A DNA stretch of 64,000 nucleotides from Flavobacterium limicola (GCF_003634755.1 NZ_RBXA01000004.1:1-64000), one strand, 5' to 3'. Positions 52,334 through 61,220 are shown, counted from the first letter of the stretch. Numbers and translations: made by a program. Notes: generated from the letters alone by a model not told the origin.

Positions 52334-53788
52334 ATGAGAACAGCATTCAAACTTACGCTTTTATTATTTATAGCTGCTTTAACTTTCCAAAGCTGTCAAG
52401 ACAATGACGATATTCCGCCACCAGCCACTTTGGAAATCCAAGATTTTATTTGGAAAGGAATGAATTTATATTATTTATGGCAGGCTGACGTTCCTAATTT
52501 AAGTGATGATCGATTTGCAAACCAAACGGAATTAAATACTTTCCTGGCTAGCTATCCTGTTCCTGAAGATTTGTTTGATGAATTAAGAGTGAACAATACT
52601 ATTGATCGATTCAGTTGGATTGTAGATGATTATTTAGAACTCGAAGGACAACTTCAGGGAACTACTAAAAACAATGGCGTAGAATTTGGTTTAAGTTACA
52701 AGCCAGGAAGTACCACCGAAATATTTGGTCGTGTTCGTTATATAATTGCAGGATCAGACGCTTCTAACAAAAACATCAAACGGGGTGATTTTTTCACTGC
52801 CGTAAACGGGATTCAGCTAACGATTAGTAATTACCAATCTTTACTGTTTGGCGCCAATGAAACTTACACACTAAATCTTGCAGATTACAATGGAACAACA
52901 ATTGTTGCAAATGGAAAATCTGTAGATTTAACAAAAACGGTTCTATCCGAAAATCCGATTTTGATTAATAAAGTAATCACTTCCGGCTCTCATAAAATAG
53001 GATATTTAATGTATAATGGTTTTTACGCTAATTACGACAATGAATTGAATGATGCTTTTGGCACATTAAAATCTCAAGGAGTTACGGACTTAGTTCTAGA
53101 TTTAAGATACAACGGAGGCGGTTCTGTTCAAACTGCTACACGATTAGCAAGTATGATAACAGGTCAATTTACTGGACAGGTTTTTGCAAAACAACAATGG
53201 AATGCAAAAATTAATGCTTATTTCGAAGCTGATAATCCGGATGCCTTATTTAATTACTTCACGGATAAAATTGGAGATAAAGAAATAAATAGTTTAAAAC
53301 TGACTAAAGTTTATATCTTGACTAGTGCAAGCACCGCATCAGCAAGCGAATTAGTAATCAACGGATTAGAACCACACATTCAAGTTATACAAATTGGCGA
53401 TAAAACTGTCGGGAAAAATGTAGGTTCTGTTACGCTTTATGACTCCCCAAGTTTTGGTAGTGAGAACAGGAATCCAAAACACAGATATGCCATGCAGCCT
53501 ATCGTGTTAAAAATTGTAAATTCAGTTGGATTTGGAGATTACTTCAATGGATTACAGCCTGATTATTTATTAAAAGAAACGTCGTTCATTGCCTTAGGTG
53601 TCCTTGGTGAAACTGATGAACCATTATTAAGCTCAGCCATTGGGAAAATAACCGGTACTGGCAGAATGTTGAGACAAGACCTTGGAAAGGATTTTGAATT
53701 TTTTAAAGATTCTAAATCAATGCGAAGATTTCAAAATGAAATGTATATTGAGAAAGCACCAGAAGGACTTTTGAAAGCATTGGAATAA
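52334..53788 (+). CDS. S41-family (C-terminal processing) peptidase lipoprotein
   Basis: 484 aa with a lipoprotein signal ending TLFQSC-like (FIAALTFQSC, residue 21). A short PDZ-like segment (about 110-190) is followed by the S41 peptidase fold: DLVLDLRYNGGGSVQTATRLA, the catalytic Ser in LTSASTASASELVINGL and Lys in QIGDKTVGKNVGSV. Anchored in the envelope. Physiological substrate unknown. Divergent from the ECF sigma operon and possibly in its regulon. Confidence 0.9.
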   Translation: MRTAFKLTLLLFIAALTFQSCQDNDDIPPPATLEIQDFIWKGMNLYYLWQADVPNLSDDRFANQTELNTFLASYPVPEDLFDELRVNNTIDRFSWIVDDYLELEGQLQGTTKNNGVEFGLSYKPGSTTEIFGRVRYIIAGSDASNKNIKRGDFFTAVNGIQLTISNYQSLLFGANETYTLNLADYNGTTIVANGKSVDLTKTVLSENPILINKVITSGSHKIGYLMYNGFYANYDNELNDAFGTLKSQGVTDLVLDLRYNGGGSVQTATRLASMITGQFTGQVFAKQQWNAKINAYFEADNPDALFNYFTDKIGDKEINSLKLTKVYILTSASTASASELVINGLEPHIQVIQIGDKTVGKNVGSVTLYDSPSFGSENRNPKHRYAMQPIVLKIVNSVGFGDYFNGLQPDYLLKETSFIALGVLGETDEPLLSSAIGKITGTGRMLRQDLGKDFEFFKDSKSMRRFQNEMYIEKAPEGLLKALE

Positions 53789-53844
53789 AACCCAAAAAGC
53801 ATTTCTAGCACTAATTCTAAGAAAAGCTATTCCTAATTTTTTAC

Positions 53845-53884
53845 AAAAAAAGAGGCTATCCGATAAAGATAGCCTCTTTTTTTA
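53845..53884. terminator. Bidirectional terminator
   Basis: AAAAAGAGGCTATC and GATAGCCTCTTTTT (53847-53860 and 53868-53881) are perfect complements with A and T runs outside. It separates the S41 gene from the convergent cobalamin genes. Confidence 0.85.
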
Positions 53885-53901
53885 AAATTTATTTTTACCT
53901 A

Positions 53902-54960
53902 TTAATTATTGAAATAAAAGCCATTAGGAGTTACACCAACAGTGCTATTGTTTTTCAAAACTCCGTTTGTGTCATAAATAGCAACTTTACCATTCGAACT
54001 ATAATCCGCTGCATCAGCCAAGTAAACTATATTATTGTTTACAGCAAAACCATAGACACTAAAACTAGTCGTAAAAAGAGCTTTTGAAGGCAAAACAGTA
54101 TCCGATGTATTCATCACAAATACATTTTTAGCTTGTGTGAAATACAATTTATTATTTTCTATATCCATTTGACCAGGATGAGAAGTCAAGGCGAAATCTA
54201 AAGTTGTACTAACCATATTTGTAGTAGGATTGATTTTTTGCAACTTCCCAGCAGTTTCATCACCAGTCCAAGAAGCTTTACCACTACTTAGAACATAGAT
54301 AACACCTTGATTTTCTTCAATACTTGCCGGCTTATCTCCTACTGAAATAGTAGCTGTCACTTTAGAAGTCAAAACATCAACCACTGAAACCGTATTTCCT
54401 GAACCATATCCGCCTAAATGTGCTACATATAATTTATTATTATAAACGATCAGCTTTTCTGGACCTTCAGCTACTGGAATTTTGCTTTCTATTACATTTG
54501 AAGTCAAATTCACAACAGCAATATAATCGTCCGTTGCATCACTTCCATCTCCCCAGTTTGTAACATATCCTTTTCCATTTGCAAAAACAATATATCTTGG
54601 ATTTTTCAAATCTTTATCAATAGTCGCAATACTTTTGAAAGAATATCTGTTTACAATTTGAATTGTATTAGAACCATTCATTACTATATAACCAAACTCT
54701 CCATTAGCATTAAAATCCTGTGCCGTATCACCTAATAATTTCCCTTGATTAATCGTGGAATAAAGCGAGTTTTGTTGCGTCACAAAATCATTGGTGATAA
54801 AAGAAATTTCAGCATTGGCTTTCCCAAAACCTCCTTCATTGATTATAAAAAAGCCATTGTCGTAAGCTCCTAATGATTTTTCCTCATTTGTATCATTCGT
54901 ACAAGATCCTAAAAACAAAGTGGAAACCAAGACTGCGATTGTAAAAATTTTAAATTTCAT
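53902..54960 (-). CDS. BtuG-like surface cobalamin-binding lipoprotein (DUF5074/YncE propeller)
   Basis: 352 aa. The signal ends VSTLFLGSC, giving a lipid-anchored Cys. The rest is repeated beta-propeller blades: FFIINEGGFGKANAEISFI, IVMNGSNTIQIVNRYSFKSIATI, PRYIVFANGKGYVTNWG and similar units. It lies 3 nt after btuB, as BtuG does in Bacteroides, where this protein caps BtuB at the cell surface and captures B12 with very high affinity. The same role is inferred from position and propeller architecture. Under the same riboswitch as btuB. Confidence 0.85.
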   Translation of the reverse strand: MKFKIFTIAVLVSTLFLGSCTNDTNEEKSLGAYDNGFFIINEGGFGKANAEISFITNDFVTQQNSLYSTINQGKLLGDTAQDFNANGEFGYIVMNGSNTIQIVNRYSFKSIATIDKDLKNPRYIVFANGKGYVTNWGDGSDATDDYIAVVNLTSNVIESKIPVAEGPEKLIVYNNKLYVAHLGGYGSGNTVSVVDVLTSKVTATISVGDKPASIEENQGVIYVLSSGKASWTGDETAGKLQKINPTTNMVSTTLDFALTSHPGQMDIENNKLYFTQAKNVFVMNTSDTVLPSKALFTTSFSVYGFAVNNNIVYLADAADYSSNGKVAIYDTNGVLKNNSTVGVTPNGFYFNN

Positions 54961-54963
54961 GTG

Positions 54964-56793
54964 TTAATATTTAATTGTTAGAGTTAAATTATAGTTGCTA
55001 CCAGGCATTGGTCTTACCTCAACGGTTTGGTAGTTTTCATTAAATAAATTCAGTGCTTGAATTCCTATTTTATAATGGTCCAATTCCCCTATTTTGTAAT
55101 AGACACTAAGATTTGAAACCTGATATTCTTTCAATCTGTAATAATTATCCGCAGAGGTAAAAACTGCACCATTGAATAAATATTGATAATTTAAGGACCA
55201 ATTTTTATAGGAGTAATCTGCATTCACGGTCATTTTATGATACGGAACATAAATCAGTTGTTTCTGATTACTTTGATCCACAGACGAAGTATAGCCGTAT
55301 GCCAAACTGATATTAAAATTATGTCCCTTGAAATTTTTAAAATAACTTCCTGTTACCTCTACCCCTTTATTTACAACACTTGCTGTGTTAATAGGCATCC
55401 ATTGTCCTGTCTCATTAGGAATCCAACGAATCATTCCTTTGGTTTGAATATAAAAACCTGTCAATGAAAATTTCAAAGCATTGATTTTTAATTCCTGACC
55501 CAATTCCATTTGATTGGAAAGTTCCGGAATGAGTTCATGGTTACCGCTTCCTTCCCAGTATAAATCATTGAAAGAAGGCAGTCTGAAATTTTTAGATGTG
55601 TTCAATTTGATGCTGTACATTTCAAATGGCTGGTAAACTAACCCAAAAGAATATAAAAAGGGATTTCTATAATTTGTGGCAACTTCCTGTCTTACGCTTG
55701 CTTCATATTGCATAGCGGGACTTAATGTATGTTTAACTAACAGGCTTGCAGCGCCTATACTTCTTTTGGCATTATTAATTGAGGTCCCAAAACCATTAAT
55801 TTGCGTGAAATCAACAACTGAATTGACGGTGAAGTTTTTAGTTGGAGAATAATCTAAATCATATTTTATTATTTTAGTTTTGGCGCCACCTTCACTAAAA
55901 ATATCTTTATCCTTATTCTCATAATACTTATAATTTTCAGTTACATACGCTAATTTCAACTTAGAAGTGAAATCTTTATGTAATCCAACCCACTCCAGCA
56001 AATTTCTTGTGTTCAAATCATAATATTTACTCACAGAAATGGAAGCTAAAGTTCCGGAAAAATGCCGTAAACCGTCATATACCTGACTATAAAAATTAAT
56101 TTTATGATTCAAATTGATTTTATAACCAAAACTTCCATTTAAACTGGTATTGTAATAATCTCCATTTTGATTTTTTTGATTTGAATTGGGATAACCATAA
56201 TCGTTATCCGAGCTATTTCTGGAGATACTAAACTGAGAAGCAACTTTCTCATCAGAGGCAATAAGCTGATAATAATACCCTTGCGTATTAAAACTTCCAA
56301 AATTCATTCGTAAAAGATTCTGAAATTGTTTTTTAAAATGTAGCTCATTGTTCAAATGAATGCTCCCACCTATAGCTGAACTACCATAAATTCCGCTACC
56401 ACCACCAGTTCTTACAGAAACATTAGTATAACCCAAAGGGGTTATGGTATTAAAATCCGTTTGTCCCAGAAGCTGTGAATTTATGTTAATCCCATTCCAA
56501 ATCACTGCTGTTTGTGCTGCAGTTGTACCTCTGAAGGAAACAGAAGAAGTCATTCCGTTTCCATATTCTTTCAGATAGAGCAAGCTATTGTATCGCAATA
56601 AATTGGTCAATGAACTGTAATTCCTCTGAATCACAGAATCATTTAATACCTGAACCTGTAGTGTTTTTGAATATTTTTTTAAAGCGCCGTCAGTTACAAT
56701 TACTTCGTTTAAAGAAATTGCAGGTTTATTTTGAGCCAAAACACATTGGCACACACTTAAAAAACAAAATAAAAGTATTTTTTTTGTAGTCAT
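54964..56793 (-). CDS. btuB: TonB-dependent outer-membrane vitamin B12 receptor
   Basis: 609 aa from the ATG that opens MTTKKILLFCFL. A longer frame from 56889 would start inside the riboswitch and is rejected. Signal peptide to about residue 22; the plug domain (NEVIVTDGALKKYSKTLQ, YGNGMTSSVSFRGTTAAQTAVIWNGI, GSGIYGSSAIGGSIHLNN) fits BtuB, and the barrel ends in a typical C-terminal NLTLTIKY. It takes up cobalamin across the outer membrane using TonB energy. Expression is controlled by the cobalamin riboswitch just upstream. Confidence 0.95.
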   Translation of the reverse strand: MTTKKILLFCFLSVCQCVLAQNKPAISLNEVIVTDGALKKYSKTLQVQVLNDSVIQRNYSSLTNLLRYNSLLYLKEYGNGMTSSVSFRGTTAAQTAVIWNGININSQLLGQTDFNTITPLGYTNVSVRTGGGSGIYGSSAIGGSIHLNNELHFKKQFQNLLRMNFGSFNTQGYYYQLIASDEKVASQFSISRNSSDNDYGYPNSNQKNQNGDYYNTSLNGSFGYKINLNHKINFYSQVYDGLRHFSGTLASISVSKYYDLNTRNLLEWVGLHKDFTSKLKLAYVTENYKYYENKDKDIFSEGGAKTKIIKYDLDYSPTKNFTVNSVVDFTQINGFGTSINNAKRSIGAASLLVKHTLSPAMQYEASVRQEVATNYRNPFLYSFGLVYQPFEMYSIKLNTSKNFRLPSFNDLYWEGSGNHELIPELSNQMELGQELKINALKFSLTGFYIQTKGMIRWIPNETGQWMPINTASVVNKGVEVTGSYFKNFKGHNFNISLAYGYTSSVDQSNQKQLIYVPYHKMTVNADYSYKNWSLNYQYLFNGAVFTSADNYYRLKEYQVSNLSVYYKIGELDHYKIGIQALNLFNENYQTVEVRPMPGSNYNLTLTIKY

Positions 56794-56837
56794 AATTTCT
56801 GAACTCTTTTTCCCGAGAGTTCGATATTTGTTACGTA

Positions 56838-57095
56838 AAAAGGCAGGTCTCCTGGCTTGCGTCTTGTTGTTAACCTTCCCATCCAACAAGCGGACAGTGG
56901 TTTTGTAGATAACAACAAGCTTATTAGCTTACAGTTGCGGGTACAGCCCAGGATTTTGATTTAGAAATTAGAAATTTTGACTTAAGATTTATTTAAAAAC
57001 CTGTAATCTATAATCTAATATCTACAATCAGTCACCTGATTCCCTTTTAATGCTGAATTGAAAAACAAAAACAGCAACCTCAATACGGTGGCAAA
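56838..57095 (-). promoter_or_regulatory. Cobalamin (B12) riboswitch with a large insertion
   Basis: Read on the minus strand the leader contains GCCACCGT, GAGGTTG, TTAAAAGGGAATCAGGTG, CCTGGGCTGTACCCGCAACTGTAAGC, CCACTGTCCGCTTG and the B12 box CAAGCCAGGAGACCTGCC at 56839-56856. These are the conserved elements of the class. Between CAGGTG (57033-57038) and CCTGGGCTG (56943-56951), where the loop is normally a few nucleotides, about 78 nt of AT-rich palindromic sequence (56955-57032) is inserted. It would turn off btuB-btuG when cobalamin is abundant. Confidence 0.95.
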
Positions 57096-57123
57096 GATAG
57101 CGCTTTAATCAACTAAAAATCAA
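57092..57123 (-). promoter_or_regulatory. Promoter of the btuB riboswitch transcript
   Basis: On the minus strand, TTG at 57123-57121 and TATCTTTG at 57099-57092 are 21 nt apart, the Bacteroidota spacing. The box lies directly before the riboswitch, so btuB-btuG can be transcribed apart from the cob genes. Confidence 0.7.
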
Positions 57124-57195
57124 TTTTTAATTTCAATTAAAATAAATTTGAAAACAAAATACATTGAATCAACAACTTACGTTAAAATAAAAAAC

Positions 57196-57720
57196 TTACC
57201 ATTCTATTTTCAGTACTGAGCCATAATCGACTTTATTTTGAAAAGCATCTTTTAACGGTAAGCTTGCTATTTTGCATAAGACACTTCGAATTACTCCTGC
57301 ATGGGCAACAATAACAACTGGTTTTAAAGTATCTTTTTGAAATTCGTTCGTCATAAAGTCAACAACTCGATTGTATAAATCAACAAATGACTCACCGTTA
57401 GGAACCCGAACGTTTACAAAATCATTCATCCAAGGTGTAAAATCATTCACAGGAATGTCATCCCAATTTTTCAATTCCCAATTCCCAAAATTCATCTCCA
57501 TCAAGCGATGATCTGTAATTACAGGCGTTGTTGCTATATAATTAGCTAATTGTGTACAACGAATCAATGGACTAGAGAACACCTTTGCCTGGTCAGGAAT
57601 TTGCGCTTTTATAGTTTCAAAATGTTGCAGATAAGGTTCCAAAATCCCCACATCTGATTGTCCATAACAAATGCCTTTTTCACAAACCGTTTCGGTATGA
57701 CGCACTAAATAAATTTCCAT
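57196..57720 (-). CDS. cobC: Alpha-ribazole phosphatase (CobC-type histidine phosphatase)
   Basis: Dephosphorylates alpha-ribazole-phosphate, or the 5'-phosphate of cobalamin, late in the lower-ligand pathway. 174 aa from the ATG opening MEIYLVRHTE; an ATG at 57780 adds 20 residues and overlaps cobS further. The phosphoglycerate mutase-like signature is LVRHTETVCEKGICYGQSDV, with SSPLIRCTQLA and a later VIVAHAGVIR holding the second catalytic His. It overlaps cobS by 16 nt, so it is in the cob operon. Confidence 0.9.
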   Translation of the reverse strand: MEIYLVRHTETVCEKGICYGQSDVGILEPYLQHFETIKAQIPDQAKVFSSPLIRCTQLANYIATTPVITDHRLMEMNFGNWELKNWDDIPVNDFTPWMNDFVNVRVPNGESFVDLYNRVVDFMTNEFQKDTLKPVVIVAHAGVIRSVLCKIASLPLKDAFQNKVDYGSVLKIEW

Positions 57721-58502
57721 AAAGCTAGTATTGATATATAAAATACGACTTCGCAAACCTGTTGTGCAGCTCCCAGACAATCTCCGGTATACCCATCAAT
57801 CCATTTATAAAAATAACGAGCCAGAAAAAATCGAGTTAAAAAAACGGGTATTAAAACCAATACTATTTGCCATTGAAAAAAAGACAATATAACGAGTGGC
57901 AATAACCCAAAAGATAAGGAACCGACTACTTCTTGCCAAGCATACGTTTTTGCGATAGGTTTACTTTTGCTTGTTTCATCATCTCTGGAATAGGAATAAG
58001 TGAATATAATGGTGATTGCCACAAAACGACTTACTGATTGTGCCGCAACAAATAAAAGAAAAATCGTCAATGTAGCATTAGGAGTCAGCATCGAGGATTC
58101 AGTAATCATCTCGCTTATTACTTTAAACTTAAGTACTAAAAGCAGTAAAATACCAATTGCTCCATACGCTCCAATAGCGCTGTCTTTCATTATCAAAAGA
58201 ATTCTTTCTTTGGTCCAACCTCCACCAAAACCATCACAAACATCAGCAAATCCATCTTCATGAAAGGCACCAGTAGTTAGAATTCCAGCAATAATTCCCA
58301 AAATAACGGCTGTTTCAGTTTCTAAAAATAACGAAGCCAGATAGTAGGCTACAAATGAAATAGTACCAACTATCCAACCAATCAGCGGAAAGTAACGCGT
58401 TGCTTTGTTTAAATAATCAGGATTGTGGTCTATGTTTTTAGGACACGGAATTCGGGTGTAAAACATCAAGGCTGTAAAAAACAGGTGTATTTCTCTTTTC
58501 AT
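57705..58502 (-). CDS. cobS: Adenosylcobinamide-GDP ribazoletransferase (cobalamin synthase)
   Basis: Joins adenosylcobinamide-GDP to alpha-ribazole (phosphate), completing the nucleotide loop at the membrane. 265 aa with several membrane helices. The catalytic Asp-rich motif is HEDGFADVCDGFGGGWTKER, followed by GAYGAIGILLLLVLKF, characteristic of CobS. It has the next gene overlapping by 16 nt and the bluB-cobT fusion 57 nt upstream. Confidence 0.95.
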   Translation of the reverse strand: MKREIHLFFTALMFYTRIPCPKNIDHNPDYLNKATRYFPLIGWIVGTISFVAYYLASLFLETETAVILGIIAGILTTGAFHEDGFADVCDGFGGGWTKERILLIMKDSAIGAYGAIGILLLLVLKFKVISEMITESSMLTPNATLTIFLLFVAAQSVSRFVAITIIFTYSYSRDDETSKSKPIAKTYAWQEVVGSLSFGLLPLVILSFFQWQIVLVLIPVFLTRFFLARYFYKWIDGYTGDCLGAAQQVCEVVFYISILALWKFI

Positions 58503-58559
58503 ATTTTGTTGAACGCAGATAAACTTATCGTCGTTTTTATTTTAAATTTATATTTAAGA

Positions 58560-60236
58560 TTACTCTTGATCGACACCGGCACTTTCGAAACTTGCCATTT
58601 TATTCAAAAAAACAACCGCTGATTGAATTATAGGAAAGGCGACAGCACAACCAGTTCCTTCGCCTAAACGCAAATCTAATTGTAAAATAGGTTGTACTCC
58701 CAGATAATCCAACAATTTTCGGTGTGCTTGCTCTGCAGAACAATGACAAAAAATTGCATTTTTTTTGACTCCAGGATTTATTTTAAAGGCTATCAAATAC
58801 GCTACACTACAAATGAAACCATCAACCAGAATAAGCATATTGCTTTGATAGGCAGATAACATTCCAGCTGCCATCTGCAGAATTTCAAACCCTCCAAAAT
58901 GAGCCAGTTTTGAATTTAAATCGGGCTCTCCTGAATAATTTTCAATTGCTTTTTTTAGAATTTCATTTTTTTTAATTAATTTTTTATCGCCAACTCCTGT
59001 TCCCCTACCCACACAATCCGCAATAGATAATCCAGTGATTACGCTCATTAAAACAGAGGCTGTAGCAGTATTTCCTATACCCATTTCTCCAAAACCTATG
59101 CAATTGCTACCTTTTTTTGCAAGCACAGCAACGATTTCTTTTCCTTTACTAAAACACAATTGCAATTCCGTTTGGCTCATTGCCGGACCATGCAAGAACG
59201 ATTGTGTTCCTTTTCCAATTTTTGCAGAAATCAGATTAGCATTTGTTGGAAAATCATAATTAACACCCGCATCAACAATAGATAACGCAATACCATGCTG
59301 TTTACAGAACACATTTATAGCTGCTCCACCTTCCAGAAAATTTAGCACCATTTGTCGCGTTACGTCTTGCGGATAAGCGCTTACACCATGATTTGCAATT
59401 CCGTGATCAGCGGCAAAGGTCACTATGTTTGGGTTTATTATTTGGGGTTCTAAACTTTGAAAAACTTCCCCAATTTGTTTGGCTATAGATTCTAGTACTC
59501 CCAAAGAGCCTTTTGGTTTTGACTTATGATCAATTTTATATTGTAATGCATTTGAAAAATCAGTGGAAACGATTTGATCATTAAAATTCGGAATTTCCAT
59601 TTTATAATGGGATAAATTAGTGATTTCTGTCACCGAAGGCACCTCCGATTTTTGCTTCCAATTTAATTGTTGCAACATGGGCTGGTTTTCATAATTTGTA
59701 GCGGGTTTGCCCACACAGAAATATCCCAAAGGCTCCATGTAATCCGGAAACCCTAATAAATGCTTGAACTTATAATAGTTCAAAATAGAAACCCAACCCA
59801 TCGAATATCCTTGTTCAGTAAGCGACAGCCAAATATTTTGCGCCGCACAAACCGAACTAAACTTCACGGCTTCATTGCTTCCTACGGTTCCAATTGTGAA
59901 ATTATTGAGTACCGAACGATCGTAACAAATCACTAATCCAAGTGGCGCTTCCTCAATAGCTTCTAATTTCAAGGATTTGTAACTTGCTTTTTGATCTTCA
60001 TTATCGGTCAGGTTTACGGCTTTTTTATCATATTCCAAAAATAATTCTTTGACCGCTGACTTAATTTCAGCTGACTTAATGGTATAAAATCTTGTCGCAT
60101 CCGTTAATCCTACTGAGGGAGCCCAATGTCCGGCTTGAAGTGCTTTTTTAATGACAGCATCTGGGACTTCATCATTTGTAAAATGACGGGTATCACGACG
60201 GGATTTTATAATTTCATCTAAATAAGTCATTTGCAA
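58560..60236 (-). CDS. Fusion of BluB (dimethylbenzimidazole synthase) and CobT
   Basis: 558 aa in one unbroken frame. Residues 1 to about 215 are a BluB-type flavin-dependent nitroreductase-fold enzyme that makes 5,6-dimethylbenzimidazole: KSRRDTRHFTNDEVPD, HWAPSVGLTDATRF, and NYENQPMLQQLNW at the end. Residues about 220-558 are nicotinate-nucleotide-dimethylbenzimidazole phosphoribosyltransferase: GEMGIGNTATASVL and LRLGEGTGCAVAFPI with the catalytic Glu. The fusion would channel DMB into alpha-ribazole phosphate. It is joined to cobU with no gap. Confidence 0.93.
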   Translation of the reverse strand: MQMTYLDEIIKSRRDTRHFTNDEVPDAVIKKALQAGHWAPSVGLTDATRFYTIKSAEIKSAVKELFLEYDKKAVNLTDNEDQKASYKSLKLEAIEEAPLGLVICYDRSVLNNFTIGTVGSNEAVKFSSVCAAQNIWLSLTEQGYSMGWVSILNYYKFKHLLGFPDYMEPLGYFCVGKPATNYENQPMLQQLNWKQKSEVPSVTEITNLSHYKMEIPNFNDQIVSTDFSNALQYKIDHKSKPKGSLGVLESIAKQIGEVFQSLEPQIINPNIVTFAADHGIANHGVSAYPQDVTRQMVLNFLEGGAAINVFCKQHGIALSIVDAGVNYDFPTNANLISAKIGKGTQSFLHGPAMSQTELQLCFSKGKEIVAVLAKKGSNCIGFGEMGIGNTATASVLMSVITGLSIADCVGRGTGVGDKKLIKKNEILKKAIENYSGEPDLNSKLAHFGGFEILQMAAGMLSAYQSNMLILVDGFICSVAYLIAFKINPGVKKNAIFCHCSAEQAHRKLLDYLGVQPILQLDLRLGEGTGCAVAFPIIQSAVVFLNKMASFESAGVDQE

Positions 60237-60743
60237 TTATTTGATTTTAACTGGAATTCCGGAGACCATCAACACAACATTATCGGCAGTTGCAGCTAAA
60301 TATTGGTTCATCCAACCTTGTAATTCGGTAAATTTCCTACCAATGTGAGTATCCGCATGAACGCCCATCCCTATTTCATTGGTTACAATAATTATTGTCG
60401 CATTTTCATGATTGACTATCGCATCAAATTCAGCTTTAGCTTGTTCTAAGCACAAGCGAACATCATTTTTAGTATCTACAAAAAAGTTCGTTAACCAAAG
60501 CGTAACGCAATCGATAATGGCTACTTCCCCCGAAAAATTAATTTCACTCAAGTGTTTTTCTTTTTCGATATTAATCCATCGTTCGTCACGGTCTTTTTGA
60601 TGGCGATCGATTCTCTTTTGGAAATCATCATCCCATTTTCGGGCTGTAGCCACATACATTGGTTTATCCGACAATCCTTTTGCTAAATTTTCGGCATAGC
60701 TACTCTTACCGGAGCGTTCCCCGCCAGTTATTAAATATATCAT
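60237..60743 (-). CDS. cobU: Adenosylcobinamide kinase / adenosylcobinamide-phosphate guanylyltransferase
   Basis: 168 aa bifunctional enzyme that phosphorylates cobinamide and transfers GMP. The P-loop is TGGERSGKSSYAENL, with YVATARKWDDDFQKRIDRHQ containing the guanylylated His region, RWINIEKEKHL and VTNEIGMGVHADTHIGRKF. The length is typical. It directly precedes the bluB-cobT fusion (stop and start adjacent) and follows a cysteine-rich gene by 2 nt. Confidence 0.96.
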   Translation of the reverse strand: MIYLITGGERSGKSSYAENLAKGLSDKPMYVATARKWDDDFQKRIDRHQKDRDERWINIEKEKHLSEINFSGEVAIIDCVTLWLTNFFVDTKNDVRLCLEQAKAEFDAIVNHENATIIIVTNEIGMGVHADTHIGRKFTELQGWMNQYLAATADNVVLMVSGIPVKIK

Positions 60744-60745
60744 TT

Positions 60746-61123
60746 TTATATTTTTTTAAATCCATACGGACAATGTCGACATCCATTGTTACAACAATGT
60801 CCTCTTTTAAGATGAAACCAAGCCTTGAAAACATAATTCCCATTTTCTAAATAATAGTCTATTCCTTCTATGAGATTCGTAGCTTTGAGTAAATCTTTGG
60901 CTTTGTTATCCGTTGCAGTTTCAGGAGACAGAGTTGCAACATATTCGTCAATTTTAGTGGAGCAAGCAATTGTAAAACAATTGGAACAGAGACAATCCAA
61001 CACTTCTGACGGAGAAAAAATGGACGGAAAATTGTTGCACCAGCATTTACTTCCTTCAGGGGTGTCCCCGCAATTAAAAGGAGTTCCGCAAGTAGAACAG
61101 TTTTTTACTTTAATGCTATTCAT
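60746..61123 (-). CDS. Cysteine-rich CWC/DUF5522-type protein at the head of the cob operon
   Basis: 125 aa from the ATG that opens MNSIKVKNCSTCGTP; an ATG at 61171 would add 16 residues. Thirteen cysteines are present. An N-terminal cysteine-rich segment (CSTCGTPFNCGD, CWCNNF, CLCSNCFTIAC) is followed by a C-terminal HLKRGHCCNNGCRHCPYGFKK. The spacing suggests two metal or Fe-S sites. Its link to cobalamin salvage is its place: 2 nt before cobU. Function unknown. Confidence 0.7.
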   Translation of the reverse strand: MNSIKVKNCSTCGTPFNCGDTPEGSKCWCNNFPSIFSPSEVLDCLCSNCFTIACSTKIDEYVATLSPETATDNKAKDLLKATNLIEGIDYYLENGNYVFKAWFHLKRGHCCNNGCRHCPYGFKKI

Positions 61124-61191
61124 TTTGTAAAGATAGTATTTGTTCAATTTTTTACTACTAAAAATAAACAAGAAATTTTATAAATTTGGTA

Positions 61192-61199
61192 TACCTTTG
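61192..61199 (+). promoter_or_regulatory. Probable -7 box of the btuFCD operon
   Basis: TACCTTTG matches the TAnnTTTG consensus and ends 21 nt before the btuF ATG at 61221. No clear TTG at the expected distance. No B12 riboswitch is seen here, unlike upstream of btuB. Confidence 0.5.
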
Positions 61200-61220
61200 T
61201 TGCTATCGAAAAATTAAACC

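Noticed and set aside
54964-56889. btuB starting at the upstream ATG at 56889
   Set aside because: That ATG lies inside the cobalamin riboswitch and adds a non-signal leader. The ATG at 56793 is followed at once by a proper signal peptide.
61172-61220. Second cobalamin riboswitch ahead of btuF or the cob operon
   Set aside because: The intergenic space is far too short and lacks the B12 box and core motifs.
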